DNA from: Schleiferiaceae bacterium | GTDB lineage: Bacteria > Bacteroidota > Bacteroidia > Flavobacteriales > Schleiferiaceae | Direction of reading: 5' to 3' | Length of the DNA stretch: 64,000 nucleotides | Assembly (NCBI GenBank): GCA_030829675.1 | Contig: JAURAE010000001.1 | Span: 1 to 64,000 of the forward strand | Shown here: positions 17,852-27,217 of the stretch, piece by piece | How positions within the stretch are numbered: position 1 is the stretch's first letter | Layout: the number at the start of each line of letters is the position of its first letter | Program-made: the position numbers and the translations under genes | Notes under the pieces: generated by a model | Told to the model about the DNA's origin: nothing | What the model saw: only the letters and a program-made list of their open reading frames with translations | Database searches by the model: none

Positions 17852-18130
17852 ATGACAATCAACGAAGCAATCAACCACCCAGAGGCCACCTTGGTAGACG
17901 TACGTACACCAGGCGAAGTTGCCTTTGAACCTGTACCTAATGCCATCAACATTCCATTGGATGAAGTTCCTTCGCGTTGGGAGGAATTTAAATCAATGTC
18001 GCGTCCATTGGTCGTGTTTTGCCGTTCGGGAAACCGCTCAGGACAAGCGTTGATGTTCTTGGCATCCAAAGGAATCGAAGATGGAGTGAACGGAGGCGGT
18101 GCTTCTGATGTTCTTATCCATAAAATGTAA
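17852..18130 (+). CDS. Rhodanese-like domain protein, cytoplasmic
   Basis: Single rhodanese domain, 92 residues, no signal peptide. Seen: LVDVRTPGEV near the start and the active-site loop FCRSGNRSG with Cys57, able to carry a persulfide; the loop CRSGNR fits small sulfurtransferases such as GlpE/PspE. The protein ends with NGGGASDVL, corresponding to the family's terminal GG motif. First gene of a cluster with a lipoprotein rhodanese four bases downstream, thioredoxin and DUF3089. Sulfur donor and acceptor are unknown. Confidence 0.9.
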   Translation: MTINEAINHPEATLVDVRTPGEVAFEPVPNAINIPLDEVPSRWEEFKSMSRPLVVFCRSGNRSGQALMFLASKGIEDGVNGGGASDVLIHKM

Positions 18131-18134
18131 GACC

Positions 18135-18566
18135 ATGAAATCAGTAAAACTTTTACCTCAACTACTCGTCGCAGCCCTTTTGTGGGGTGGTGCAGTGAGC
18201 TGTCAATCCAAAACTCCAGCGGTAGAAACCTCCCAAAGCGAGGGCGTGATTAACAGGAATGTTGGGGTCGAGGAGTTTGCAGATTTAATCAATAATGGAC
18301 CCGAGGGAGTACTCTTGGACGTGCGTACGGACCGAGAGTTCTCTATGGGCCATATCAAAGGTGCAAACCAGATTGATTTCTACCGCAGTGACTTTCAGGA
18401 GGAGCTGGCGAAATTGGACCCAGAAGTGCCCGTTTATGTGTATTGCAGAAGCGGTAATCGCTCAGGTCAGGCGGCGCAAATGATGAAACAAATGGGCTTT
18501 ACCACCGTATACAACCTACAAGGCGGTATGGGTGCGTGGGCTCGAAAACAACCCGTTGCCAAATAA
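18135..18566 (+). CDS. Rhodanese-like domain lipoprotein
   Basis: 143 residues from ATG 18135; the frame is open earlier but MKSVKLLPQLL begins a clear signal with lipobox GGAVSC (Cys23), so this copy works in the cell envelope. Rhodanese features: LLDVRTDREFSMGHIKGA and the catalytic loop YCRSGNRSG with Cys104, then LQGGMGAW. It is the envelope counterpart of the cytoplasmic rhodanese just upstream. A role in sulfur or thiol transfer outside the cytoplasm is inference. Confidence 0.9.
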   Translation: MKSVKLLPQLLVAALLWGGAVSCQSKTPAVETSQSEGVINRNVGVEEFADLINNGPEGVLLDVRTDREFSMGHIKGANQIDFYRSDFQEELAKLDPEVPVYVYCRSGNRSGQAAQMMKQMGFTTVYNLQGGMGAWARKQPVAK

Positions 18567-18584
18567 CCCCTAAACCCCCTAATC

Positions 18585-18893
18585 ATGGCAAGCTTTAAAG
18601 AAATCATTGATAGCCCGAAACCTACCCTCATCGACTTTTTCGCAGAGTGGTGTGGGCCCTGTAAAATGATGTCGCCTATTCTTCAGGAAGTGGCCGCAGA
18701 TATGGGAGAGGCCGTCAATATCATCAAGGTGGATGTCGATAAGAATCCACAACTGGCCGAAGCACTGCGCATTCAAGGCGTGCCAACATTGACGTTGTTC
18801 CAAAACGGAGAAATGATTTGGCGCCAGAGCGGTGTGGTACCGGCGTATCAATTGGCCCAGATCATTCGCGAAAAAGCACAGATCGAAGCCTAA
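18585..18893 (+). CDS. trxA: Thioredoxin
   Basis: Small cytoplasmic dithiol reductase, 102 residues. Seen: [10 protein letters not shown] with redox Cys23 and Cys26, the cis-proline loop GVPTLTLF and the typical [10 protein letters not shown]. No signal peptide. It lies 18 bases after the lipoprotein rhodanese, and the DUF3089 gene begins on the base right after its stop codon, so the four genes look like one transcription unit. Confidence 0.95.
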   Translation: MASFKEIIDSPKPTLIDFFAEWCGPCKMMSPILQEVAADMGEAVNIIKVDVDKNPQLAEALRIQGVPTLTLFQNGEMIWRQSGVVPAYQLAQIIREKAQIEA

Positions 18894-19880
18894 ATGCACG
18901 CTATTTCAAGGACCCTTGCTATAGTCTTACTTGCCGCCACGATGGTGGGCTGTGGGTTATCGCAAGATTTGGTCTTTGAGGTGCCGGCGGCACCTGATTA
19001 TACTAAACTCGATAATTGGGCGGGACACGCAGAGAAGTTGGACCTTACAGATTCCATTTTTGTGCCTACGTCCCGAAGTTTCGGTGTCCCTGTTTTCTAT
19101 GTGTATCCCACGGTTCACTTTCCCAAAAAAGGCGGCACATGGAATGCCGATTCCTATGCGGAGGAGGTTCGAGAGCGCACGCATTATGCGGTAAAAATGC
19201 AGAGTAGTGCCTTCAACGTCGCCGGTCCTGTATACGCTCCGTATTACCGTCAAGCGGCCTACCAAGTCTACAACGTAGCGCCCAACACGACTACCGTTAA
19301 TGCGTACGATTTGGCTTACAATGATGTGCGGACGGCGTTCGAGCAATTCCTCGTCGACATCGGCCCAGATGTTCCTTTTGTGTTGGCCTCGCACAGTCAA
19401 GGCACAGATCATTTGGAACGCCTGATACGCAATGAATTTGATAAGGAGTTGCAGGACCGTTTAGTCATTGCCTACCTCGTTGGAATGCCCGTTTTAAACG
19501 ACTTGCCCATCCCGCTTTGCGAAGACCCTTTGCAGACCGGGTGTTTTGTCTCATGGAGGACGTTCCATAAATCCGTCGAAACGTCCAGTAATGATGCTGC
19601 GATGGTTGGAGTGGTGAATCCGTTGAGTTGGAATACTTCAAGCCTCGGAGTTCCTGCAGTAGACAATCCGGGTGCACTTGTGTTTGAAAGTGGTGAGGTG
19701 CTGCTGGGGTTAATTGGCGCCCAAATTCAAGATGGAATCATTATCGCCGATCGCCCAAAATTCAAGGGCAGCTGGCTCATCAGAACCAAGGATTATCACC
19801 GCGGTGATATTAATCTATACTACCTCTCTATTCGAGAGAATCTTGAGGCGCGACTAGAGAATCTTGAGCAGCAGCGTTAG
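18894..19880 (+). CDS. DUF3089 alpha/beta-hydrolase-like lipoprotein
   Basis: 328 residues with a signal ending in lipobox TMVGC (Cys20). The body matches DUF3089, a family with an alpha/beta-hydrolase fold: FYVYPTVHFP near the start and the nucleophile elbow ASHSQGTDH with Ser168. The substrate is unknown; an envelope esterase or lipase is inference. Its ATG directly follows the trxA stop. The last 53 bases overlap the convergent SPOR gene. Confidence 0.85.
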   Translation: MHAISRTLAIVLLAATMVGCGLSQDLVFEVPAAPDYTKLDNWAGHAEKLDLTDSIFVPTSRSFGVPVFYVYPTVHFPKKGGTWNADSYAEEVRERTHYAVKMQSSAFNVAGPVYAPYYRQAAYQVYNVAPNTTTVNAYDLAYNDVRTAFEQFLVDIGPDVPFVLASHSQGTDHLERLIRNEFDKELQDRLVIAYLVGMPVLNDLPIPLCEDPLQTGCFVSWRTFHKSVETSSNDAAMVGVVNPLSWNTSSLGVPAVDNPGALVFESGEVLLGLIGAQIQDGIIIADRPKFKGSWLIRTKDYHRGDINLYYLSIRENLEARLENLEQQR

Positions 19881-20262
19881 GAAACTCAATAGGGTAGAGC
19901 GGTACTAAAGTTTGTACAACAAAGGCATCTGGAAATTCTGCTAGCCATCGCTGGCGTTCTTGTTCTGCCATCAAAGTGGTAGGAAAGGCACCTACATGAA
20001 CTTTGAAGTTTGGGGCTTTGTAAATGACCCTAGCTTCTCCTAAATCGAGACCAACTACTTTGGCTCTGACTTTGTTCGCGTTGTCCCGGTCGCCACTGAA
20101 TAATTGGATCGTAAAACCTTCAAAAACTTCACTCTTGTGGGACTGAACATAATGGGCATAGACAGAGTCTACATTCGGGGCTACATCAAGGGTGTCAATA
20201 TACCCGGTTGAAAAGCCTTTGAAACTGATTAACAGTGTGATTAGAAGTGTTTTGTGGTGCAT
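19828..20262 (-). CDS. SPOR domain-containing secreted protein
   Basis: 144 residues from ATG 20262. The frame is open 59 codons further upstream, but that stretch is basic, lies across two promoters and precedes a good signal peptide, so I reject it. After the signal and a short linker comes one SPOR repeat (residues about 48-120: FTIQLFSGDRDNANKV ... FKVHVGAF), a fold that binds denuded glycan strands of peptidoglycan, often at division sites. Here it is attached to nothing else. A -7 element TACCTTTG lies 21 bases upstream. Confidence 0.85.
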   Translation of the reverse strand: MHHKTLLITLLISFKGFSTGYIDTLDVAPNVDSVYAHYVQSHKSEVFEGFTIQLFSGDRDNANKVRAKVVGLDLGEARVIYKAPNFKVHVGAFPTTLMAEQERQRWLAEFPDAFVVQTLVPLYPIEFPNAAAQDSLVAPQDSLE

Positions 20263-20282
20263 TAGCGAAGGTGATGTTTTTT

Positions 20283-20290
20283 CAAAGGTA
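20283..20290 (-). promoter_or_regulatory. Bacteroidota -7 promoter element for the SPOR gene
   Basis: TACCTTTG on the minus strand, an exact TAnnTTTG match, 20 bases upstream of ATG 20262. The same TACCTTTGAA core occurs before the dipeptidase gene at 62.7 kb. Confidence 0.6.
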
Positions 20291-20399
20291 AAGGTACCAA
20301 AACTCGTGCCGGAAATGCGTGTTGTAACACAGGCTAATTTAGAACCATTCCAAATTAGGATTTTAGAAAATATGCGCCCCTTTTTCGACCGCTGAGCCT

Positions 20400-20407
20400 T
20401 ATTTTTG
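20400..20407 (+). promoter_or_regulatory. Bacteroidota -7 promoter element for the respiratory operon
   Basis: TATTTTTG, exact TAnnTTTG, 32 bases upstream of the actA ATG. No other strong promoter was seen before the terminator at 31.7 kb, so this one may drive all eight genes. Confidence 0.6.
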
Positions 20408-20439
20408 CGCGACACTGAATAGCTATTATTAGGCCTCAT

Positions 20440-21711
20440 ATGTACACAAGTTCAAACCGAAGAAGATTCGGCTCCGTTTTAGCGGCTGTAATCTTCTTGT
20501 TTTCTGTTACAACCGTGTCCGCTTTCGAAGGGGACGCTTCAAACGGTAAAAAGCTCTTCAAATCCAACTGTGCTAGCTGTCACAAACTCGACAAGAAACT
20601 CGTAGGTCCAGCCCTAACCGGCGTGACTGACAAGTATTCTGAGGAGGGGGTGCTTGCTTGGGTTAGAAACAACGCGGGACTACGCGCCTCAGGTGATGCA
20701 GATGCTATCGCCATCTTCGAGGAATACAATGGTTCTGTGATGAGTGCATTCCCTGCACTGAGCGATCAAGACATTTTCGACATCCTTCAATACACCATTG
20801 AAGGCGATAAAAAGGCGGTTCCTGTAGGTGGGGATTTGGCCGGTACCACCGTCGTTGTCGAGGGTAAAAACTACGATAGTGAGATCACCATCGGATTGGG
20901 CGTCCTGCTCTTCCTCATGGTCATGCTTCTCGCTCGTATGAAGAACACCCTACGTCTTGTTCAAGGCAAAGACCCTGTAAGCATCTTGGATGAAGCAGGT
21001 TGGTTCTGGGGCCGATTAATCAACAACAAAGGTTTTGTAACCGTTAGCACTGTAGTGATCACAGTGGCCTTCTTGAGCCAATTATATGGCTGGATGATGG
21101 GCATCGGGATGGAGCAACACTACCAGCCAGAGCAGCCTATCGCGTTCTCGCATGCGTTGCACGCCGGAGAGAACCAAATCGACTGTAATTACTGCCACAG
21201 CTCTGCACGTCACTCAAAGCACTCAGGTATTCCATCTGCGAATGTGTGTATGAACTGTCACATGTATGTGGACGGTTCTGAAATCACTGATGACGCTGGT
21301 AACTTGAAGTACGACGGTGAAGGCTCTCCAGAGATTGCTAAGATCTATGCAGCGATCGGTTGGGATTCTGAAAACCGCGAATACATCGAAGGATACGAGC
21401 AACAGCCAATCAAATGGGTACGTATTCATAACCTACCAGATTTGGCCTACTTCAACCACAGCCAGCACGTGAACGCGGGTCAGTTGGAGTGTCAAGAATG
21501 TCACGGTCCAGTAGAGACAATGGAAGAAGTATACCAGTATTCAGAATTGACCATGGGATGGTGTATCAATTGTCACCGTGAAACTGAAGTTCAGTTCAAC
21601 AAAAACGAATACTACCAAGACTTCCACGAAGAATTAACCGAGAAATACCACGGCGAGAAAATCACTGCTGAGAAGATCGGTGGTTTGGAATGTGGTAAGT
21701 GTCACTACTAA
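20440..21711 (+). CDS. actA: Alternative Complex III subunit A, multiheme cytochrome c with an N-terminal monoheme domain
   Basis: Electron-transfer subunit on the periplasmic face. 423 residues: signal peptide (cleavage near VSAFE, residue 28-29), a monoheme cytochrome c domain with CASCH at 44-48, a transmembrane helix at about 150-166, a second at about 199-217, then a pentaheme domain with CxxCH at 249, 270, 351, 375 and 418. Histidines in FSHALH and FNHSQH are likely sixth ligands. In total six heme c sites. The pentaheme part is the classical ActA; the extra N-terminal cytochrome resembles ActE or a small electron carrier. Confidence 0.94.
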   Translation: MYTSSNRRRFGSVLAAVIFLFSVTTVSAFEGDASNGKKLFKSNCASCHKLDKKLVGPALTGVTDKYSEEGVLAWVRNNAGLRASGDADAIAIFEEYNGSVMSAFPALSDQDIFDILQYTIEGDKKAVPVGGDLAGTTVVVEGKNYDSEITIGLGVLLFLMVMLLARMKNTLRLVQGKDPVSILDEAGWFWGRLINNKGFVTVSTVVITVAFLSQLYGWMMGIGMEQHYQPEQPIAFSHALHAGENQIDCNYCHSSARHSKHSGIPSANVCMNCHMYVDGSEITDDAGNLKYDGEGSPEIAKIYAAIGWDSENREYIEGYEQQPIKWVRIHNLPDLAYFNHSQHVNAGQLECQECHGPVETMEEVYQYSELTMGWCINCHRETEVQFNKNEYYQDFHEELTEKYHGEKITAEKIGGLECGKCHY

Positions 21712-21723
21712 TAAGAAGCAGCA

Positions 21724-24723
21724 ATGACTGAGAACAATAAATATTGGAGAGGGATTGAGGATCAATCTAATCCAGAACTCGCAGAAAAGCTCGCTCAAAA
21801 CGAATTCTCAAACGAGATCAGCCAGGCAGATTTCCTCGGAAAAGACGAGTTGGCTGAAGGAGAAACTTCGAGAAGAGATTTCTTGAAATTCATGGGATTC
21901 TCAACTGCGGCAGCCACGCTTGCAGCTTGTGAGGCTCCTATCGTAGAAAGTATCCCTTACGTGGTGAAGCCAGATAGCCTCACCCCAGGTGTACCTAATT
22001 ACTATGCATCTGTTTCATTTGATGGATTTGATTTTGCATCTGTTTTGGTAAAAACACGCGAAGGTCGTCCGATCAAGATTGAACCAAATAATGATGCTCC
22101 CTTCAACGGTGCAACGAACGCCCGCGTTCAAGCTTCAGTATTGAGTTTGTATGATGGAGCACGCATGCAGAGTCCTATGGTGGACGGTGTTGCCGCTTCT
22201 TGGGGAGATGCAATTGCCGCCGCTCGTGCGCTCATGACCGAAAACAGTGTTTTTGTAAGTGGTTCTGTGATTAGCCCAGCTTTGAAAACAGCCATCTCAA
22301 AACTAGGTTTGCGTCATGTAAGTGTTGATGCAGTAAGCCAGAGTGCACGTGCAGACGTATACGAGAGCCTAACCGGTCAACGCGGTCTACCTACAGTTTC
22401 TTTGGATAAAGCTTCTACAGTTGTTGCTGTAGGTGCTGATTTCTTGGGCGATTGGGGCGGCGAAAACCTCATGGGTGCGTATGCTGCAGCTCGCAAACCA
22501 GGTGAAGGAATGCTGCGTCACATTCAAGTGGAAGCAGGTCTATCACTTTCGGGTTCAAATGCAGATGCTCGCATCAAAGCGAAAGTAAGTGAGTACGAAA
22601 CAGTACTAGCACACATATATAATAAGGTTGCAGCTGCTACGGGCGCAGATAAAATTGCGGCACCGGCAGTACGCGAAGAAATTGCGAGCTCTGTTGATAA
22701 TGCAGCAATGGAATTGATCCAAGCGGGATCAGGTGCTTTGTTGTTGAACGGCTTGAATTCTGCTACTGCGGAAAAATTGGCTGCAAAAACAAATGAACTA
22801 CTTGCATCAGCAGCGTTCAACACTTCAACGCTCGAGTACACTTCAACCGGTTCTGATAGCGCCTTTAACGCACTATTGGCAGATGTTAAAGCAGGTGCAG
22901 TAGATACGATCATCACTCTTGATAGCAATGTGTTGTACTTCTCAGCGGAGTTGGCAGCATTGGCAGATAAAGTGAACCTTGTGAGCATTGCAGATCGTGC
23001 AGACGAAACTGCGTCTAAAGCGAAGGTTGCGCTACCATTGAGCCACTACCTTGAGGCTTGGACAGATGCAATACCAGTAGATGGTGTATATGCAGTAGGT
23101 CAACCGACCATCAGCCCACTTTTCGACAGCAAGAGCGCAGTTGAAATCGTAAATGGCTTGGCAGGAGGTTCTGAGAGCGCTATTGATTTGATCAAAGCAA
23201 GTGCTTCAACCACAGGAAATGTGAAAGCTTGGAATGCATTGTTGCACGACGGTTTTGCTGAGGTAGAGTCGCTTAAAAGACTCTATTTTGTAGCTCCTTC
23301 AGTAGATCTGTCAGATGTAAAAGTAGGAGGAGCAATCGAAGGCATCGAGTTTTACACATACACCAAAGCGGGTATGGGCGCTGGATCAAATGCGAATAAC
23401 CCATGGGTATATGAGCTTCCAGATCCTATCTCACGTTTGTCATGGGACAACTACTTAGTGATGTCTGCTGCAGATGCAGTAGCACTAGGCGTAGAGAACT
23501 ATGCACAATCAAATGGTGCAATGAATGGTAATACCGTGAACATTACCGTGAACGGTACTACATTGGAAAATGTTCCAGTATGGATTCAACCAGGACAAAC
23601 ACAAGGATCTGTAGGTCTTGCCATTGGTTTTGGGCGCGAATCTGTGGGTAAAGTAGGGAATGGAGTAGGTGTGAATGCAAATGCTCTTCTTGCCACGACT
23701 TCAACCTATGCTTCTGCTGAGATTATTGCTACAGAAGTAGAACACGGTTTCGCTTCAGTACAGCTTGCTCACACGATGATGGGCCGTAAGATTGTAAACG
23801 AAATCAATCTTCCTACCTTCTTACAAGGCAATGCAACAGAGTGGAACGAGAAACCAACTTTTGAAACACACAAAGGACCTCTTAGCGCTTTTGAAGCCAA
23901 CCTTTGGGACGATCAGGATCACGAGACTTCACACATGTGGAACATGTCTATCGACTTGAACTCTTGTACAGGTTGTGGTGCTTGTGTGGTTGCTTGTTCT
24001 TTGGAAAATAATGTGCCTGTTGTTGGTAAAGACGAAGTTCGTCGCCACCGTGATATGCACTGGTTGCGTATCGACCGTTACTACTCTTCTGACATGACCA
24101 AAGAGGTTGCTGATAAGGAAGGTTTAGGTGCTATTGAAAAATACGCTCAGATGGAAGTTCCTTCAGAAAGTCCATCAGTTGTATTCCAACCAGTGATGTG
24201 CCAGCACTGTAACCATGCTCCTTGTGAGACCGTATGTCCTGTAGGTGCTACCGTTCACTCGCGTGAAGGTCTAAACCACATGGCCTATAACAGATGTATT
24301 GGTACTCGTTACTGTGCGAACAACTGTCCGTACAAAGTGCGTCGATTCAACTGGTTCAACTACCAAGCAAACGAGAAGTTCACAGATGTGAACCCAGCTC
24401 AGGATGATTATGGCCGCATGGTCTTGAATCCTGATGTGACTGTGCGTGCACGTGGTGTGATCGAGAAGTGTTCTTTGTGTATTCAGCGTATCCAATTGGG
24501 TAAACTAGAAGCGAAGAAAGACGGTAGAATGTTGACGGATGGTGAATTCACTACAGCTTGTGCTCAGGCTTGTGGTTCTGGTGCCATTGTCTTCGGTGAT
24601 GTAAACAATCCTTCAAGTGAAGTGAGCCACCTCAAGCAGGAAGCTCGTGCTTACCACCTGTTGGAAGAAGTAGGTACACAGCCTAGCATCTTCTACCAAA
24701 CGAAAGTTAGAAACAGAGCCTAA
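21724..24723 (+). CDS. actB: Alternative Complex III subunit B, iron-sulfur protein with an inactive molybdopterin-like domain
   Basis: 999 residues. A twin-arginine motif SRRDFLKFMG (residues 49-58) then AACEAP indicate Tat export and probably lipid attachment. The large first part has the molybdopterin-oxidoreductase fold but, as in other ActB proteins, I see no cofactor-binding cysteine motif. The C-terminal quarter is a ferredoxin-type domain with four cysteine clusters: CTGCGACVVAC near 748, CQHCNHAPCETVCP near 826, CIGTRYCANNCP near 858, and CSLC...CAQAC near 915-950. These accept electrons from menaquinol and pass them to ActA. Confidence 0.96.
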   Translation: MTENNKYWRGIEDQSNPELAEKLAQNEFSNEISQADFLGKDELAEGETSRRDFLKFMGFSTAAATLAACEAPIVESIPYVVKPDSLTPGVPNYYASVSFDGFDFASVLVKTREGRPIKIEPNNDAPFNGATNARVQASVLSLYDGARMQSPMVDGVAASWGDAIAAARALMTENSVFVSGSVISPALKTAISKLGLRHVSVDAVSQSARADVYESLTGQRGLPTVSLDKASTVVAVGADFLGDWGGENLMGAYAAARKPGEGMLRHIQVEAGLSLSGSNADARIKAKVSEYETVLAHIYNKVAAATGADKIAAPAVREEIASSVDNAAMELIQAGSGALLLNGLNSATAEKLAAKTNELLASAAFNTSTLEYTSTGSDSAFNALLADVKAGAVDTIITLDSNVLYFSAELAALADKVNLVSIADRADETASKAKVALPLSHYLEAWTDAIPVDGVYAVGQPTISPLFDSKSAVEIVNGLAGGSESAIDLIKASASTTGNVKAWNALLHDGFAEVESLKRLYFVAPSVDLSDVKVGGAIEGIEFYTYTKAGMGAGSNANNPWVYELPDPISRLSWDNYLVMSAADAVALGVENYAQSNGAMNGNTVNITVNGTTLENVPVWIQPGQTQGSVGLAIGFGRESVGKVGNGVGVNANALLATTSTYASAEIIATEVEHGFASVQLAHTMMGRKIVNEINLPTFLQGNATEWNEKPTFETHKGPLSAFEANLWDDQDHETSHMWNMSIDLNSCTGCGACVVACSLENNVPVVGKDEVRRHRDMHWLRIDRYYSSDMTKEVADKEGLGAIEKYAQMEVPSESPSVVFQPVMCQHCNHAPCETVCPVGATVHSREGLNHMAYNRCIGTRYCANNCPYKVRRFNWFNYQANEKFTDVNPAQDDYGRMVLNPDVTVRARGVIEKCSLCIQRIQLGKLEAKKDGRMLTDGEFTTACAQACGSGAIVFGDVNNPSSEVSHLKQEARAYHLLEEVGTQPSIFYQTKVRNRA

Positions 24724-24739
24724 TAAATAAGAAAGCGAC

Positions 24740-26128
24740 ATGCATTACGAATCGCCTGTTAGAAATCCGCTTATCCTTGGAGACAAGTCGTACTCCGACA
24801 TCACCAACGATATTGCGAAACCTGTAGAATCTAAGGCACCCCGCGCTTGGTGGATTGCCTTCTCCATCGCCTTTGTGATGTTCTTGTGGGGTGTAGGAAA
24901 CATCCTATACACTATTGGAACTGGTATTGGTGTTTGGGGTTTGAACAAGACCGTTGATTGGGCCTGGGATATCACCAACTTCGTTTGGTGGGTAGGTATT
25001 GGCCACGCGGGAACATTGATTTCAGCCGTACTTCTTCTCTTCCGTCAGAAGTGGAGAATGGCCATCAACCGTTCAGCAGAAGCAATGACCATCTTCTCGG
25101 TAATCCAGGCGGGTCTTTTCCCGTTGATCCACATGGGTCGTATTTGGATGGCTTACTGGGTAATGCCTATCCCAAACCAGTTCGGTTCACTCTGGGTAAA
25201 CTTTAACTCACCACTTCTATGGGACGTATTTGCGATCTCTACTTATCTAACCGTTAGTACTGTATTCTGGTATGTAGGTTTGATTCCAGATTTCGCAATG
25301 ATCCGCGACCGCGCGATCAACCCAGTTCAGAAGCACATCTACAAGCTTCTTTCTTTCGGATGGGGAGGTAAGGCTAAGCACTGGCAGCGTTTTGAAGAAG
25401 TTTCTTTGGTACTTGCTGGTCTTGCTACACCATTGGTACTATCTGTACACACCATTGTATCCTTTGACTTCGCGACTTCGGTTATTCCAGGATGGCACAC
25501 CACCATCTTCCCTCCGTACTTCGTTGCGGGTGCGATCTTCTCTGGGTTCGCCATGGTGCAGACACTTCTTTTGATCGTACGTAAGATCTTCAAGATGGAA
25601 GATTACATCAACATCGAGCACATTGAGATGATGAACATCGTAATCATGGTTACGGGTTCGATTGTAGGTGTTGCCTACATTACTGAGCTTTTTGTGGCTT
25701 GGTACTCTGGTGTTGAATACGAACAATATGCCTTCTTGAACCGGGCGACAGGTCCTTACTGGTGGGCTTACTGGTCGATGATGACTTGTAATGTGTTCTC
25801 TCCACAATTCATGTGGTCTAAGAAACTACGTACCAATTTAGTTTTCACTTTCGTGATTTCAATTGTGGTAAACATCGGTATGTGGTTTGAGCGATTCGTG
25901 ATTATCGTAACCTCTATCCACAGAGATTACTTGCCATCTTCATGGTCTATGTTCTCTCCAACCTTTGTCGATATCGGTATCTACATCGGAACAATCGGTT
26001 TCTTCTTTGTATTGTTCCTACTATATGCTAGAACATTCCCTGTGATTGCTCAAGCAGAATTGAAAACCATCTTGAAGTCTTCAGGCGAAAACTTCAAAAA
26101 ACACCACGACGAACATGGGGCACACTAA
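24740..26128 (+). CDS. actC: Alternative Complex III subunit C, NrfD/PsrC-like quinol-binding membrane protein
   Basis: 462 residues with about ten transmembrane helices, the NrfD fold. It holds the menaquinol site next to ActB and is proposed to take part in proton movement. Seen are typical segments WVGIGHAGTLIS, LIHMGRIWMAYW, and SVHTIVSFDFAT. It is paired with the homologous ActF. The 3' end overlaps actD by 14 bases. Confidence 0.96.
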   Translation: MHYESPVRNPLILGDKSYSDITNDIAKPVESKAPRAWWIAFSIAFVMFLWGVGNILYTIGTGIGVWGLNKTVDWAWDITNFVWWVGIGHAGTLISAVLLLFRQKWRMAINRSAEAMTIFSVIQAGLFPLIHMGRIWMAYWVMPIPNQFGSLWVNFNSPLLWDVFAISTYLTVSTVFWYVGLIPDFAMIRDRAINPVQKHIYKLLSFGWGGKAKHWQRFEEVSLVLAGLATPLVLSVHTIVSFDFATSVIPGWHTTIFPPYFVAGAIFSGFAMVQTLLLIVRKIFKMEDYINIEHIEMMNIVIMVTGSIVGVAYITELFVAWYSGVEYEQYAFLNRATGPYWWAYWSMMTCNVFSPQFMWSKKLRTNLVFTFVISIVVNIGMWFERFVIIVTSIHRDYLPSSWSMFSPTFVDIGIYIGTIGFFFVLFLLYARTFPVIAQAELKTILKSSGENFKKHHDEHGAH

Positions 26129-26648
26129 ACACAATCCAATCGTTCGCGCGCTTTTCAATGACGATGATATCGTATTGAGCGCGGTAAAAGACTTACGTGC
26201 TAACGGATTCCACGTTAGTGAAGTGTATTCACCATTCCCAATCCACGGATTGGACGAAGCTATGGGCTTGAAGAGAACGCGTCTGAGTACTGCGGCATTC
26301 TTCTACGGTCTTACAGGTTTGTTCTTTGCCTCTTGGTTGACGTACTACACGATGATCATGGATTGGCCACAGAACATCGGTGGTAAGCCAAACTCTATGT
26401 GGTTCTTGAACATGCCGTCTTTCGTGCCGGTAATGTTTGAGTTGACTGTATTCTTTGCAGCCCACCTCATGTGTTGGTCTTACTTCGCTGTAAATGGTTT
26501 GTACCCTGGCGCGAAAGCACAAAACCCTGATCCACGTACTACGGATGACCACTTCTTGATGGAAGTAGAGCTCGAAGGCGATGAGGATGCTTTGAACAAG
26601 AAGCTAAAGGATTTGGGAGCATTAGAAATTTCTAAAATCGAAGCCTAA
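26115..26648 (+). CDS. actD: Alternative Complex III subunit D (DUF3341)
   Basis: 177 residues. An N-terminal soluble region that begins ALFNDDDIVLSAVKDLR, then two hydrophobic helices (about residues 56-76 and 94-117) and a charged tail. It is a small stabilising membrane subunit; DUF3341 is found only in this complex. Start codon lies inside the end of actC (14-base overlap), so the two are translated together. Confidence 0.94.
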   Translation: MGHTKHNPIVRALFNDDDIVLSAVKDLRANGFHVSEVYSPFPIHGLDEAMGLKRTRLSTAAFFYGLTGLFFASWLTYYTMIMDWPQNIGGKPNSMWFLNMPSFVPVMFELTVFFAAHLMCWSYFAVNGLYPGAKAQNPDPRTTDDHFLMEVELEGDEDALNKKLKDLGALEISKIEA

Positions 26649-26650
26649 GC

Positions 26651-27202
26651 ATGAAGCGTTTATCTACACTCTTACTATTGGTTGCAGGTGCTGCATTGGC
26701 AAGCTGTAACGTTGATAAAACTACGCCCGGCTATACGTACATGGACGATATGTACACCAGCCCTTCACTTGAGACCTATGCGCCTGCATATCAGTTTGCA
26801 AATGGTCTAAGCGCACAGCTTCCTGTAGAAGGAACAGTGCCACGTGGCTACCACCCTTATGAGTATGCAAATACGAACGAAGGGTACGATGCTGCAAAGG
26901 CTTCTTTGCTCATGCCAGAAGCTTATGCTTCAGAGGACGTTTTGACCGAAGGAAAAGAATTGTACACAACGTTCTGTGTGAATTGCCACGGTGAAAAAGG
27001 TGATGGAAATGGAAACTTGGTACAACAAGAAAAAATCCTTGGTGTTCCGGCTTACAAAGACCGTGATATCACTCCGGGTTCTATGTACCATGTGATCATG
27101 CACGGAAAAGGCATTATGGGCTCTCACGCCTCTCAATTGACCTACGACGAACGTTGGAAGATTGTACGTTATGTTGTGAAACTTAGAGAAGATCAAGAAT
27201 AA
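26651..27202 (+). CDS. actE: Alternative Complex III subunit E, monoheme cytochrome c lipoprotein
   Basis: 183 residues. Signal with lipobox AALASC (Cys19) places it on the membrane surface. One heme c motif CVNCH at 109-113, followed by GEKGDGNG and a probable axial methionine in HGKGIMGSHAS. It carries electrons between ActA and the oxidase. Two bases separate it from actD. Confidence 0.94.
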   Translation: MKRLSTLLLLVAGAALASCNVDKTTPGYTYMDDMYTSPSLETYAPAYQFANGLSAQLPVEGTVPRGYHPYEYANTNEGYDAAKASLLMPEAYASEDVLTEGKELYTTFCVNCHGEKGDGNGNLVQQEKILGVPAYKDRDITPGSMYHVIMHGKGIMGSHASQLTYDERWKIVRYVVKLREDQE

Positions 27203-27217
27203 AACCGCTGAAGAGAA

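Noticed and set aside
20263..20439. Longer N-terminus for the SPOR protein
   Set aside because: The extra 59 residues are basic and lie over two -7 elements; the signal peptide begins at 20262.
21724..24723. ActB as an active molybdenum enzyme
   Set aside because: The molybdopterin-like domain of ActB is known to lack the cofactor, and I see no cofactor-ligand motif; the gene is placed in an Alternative Complex III operon.
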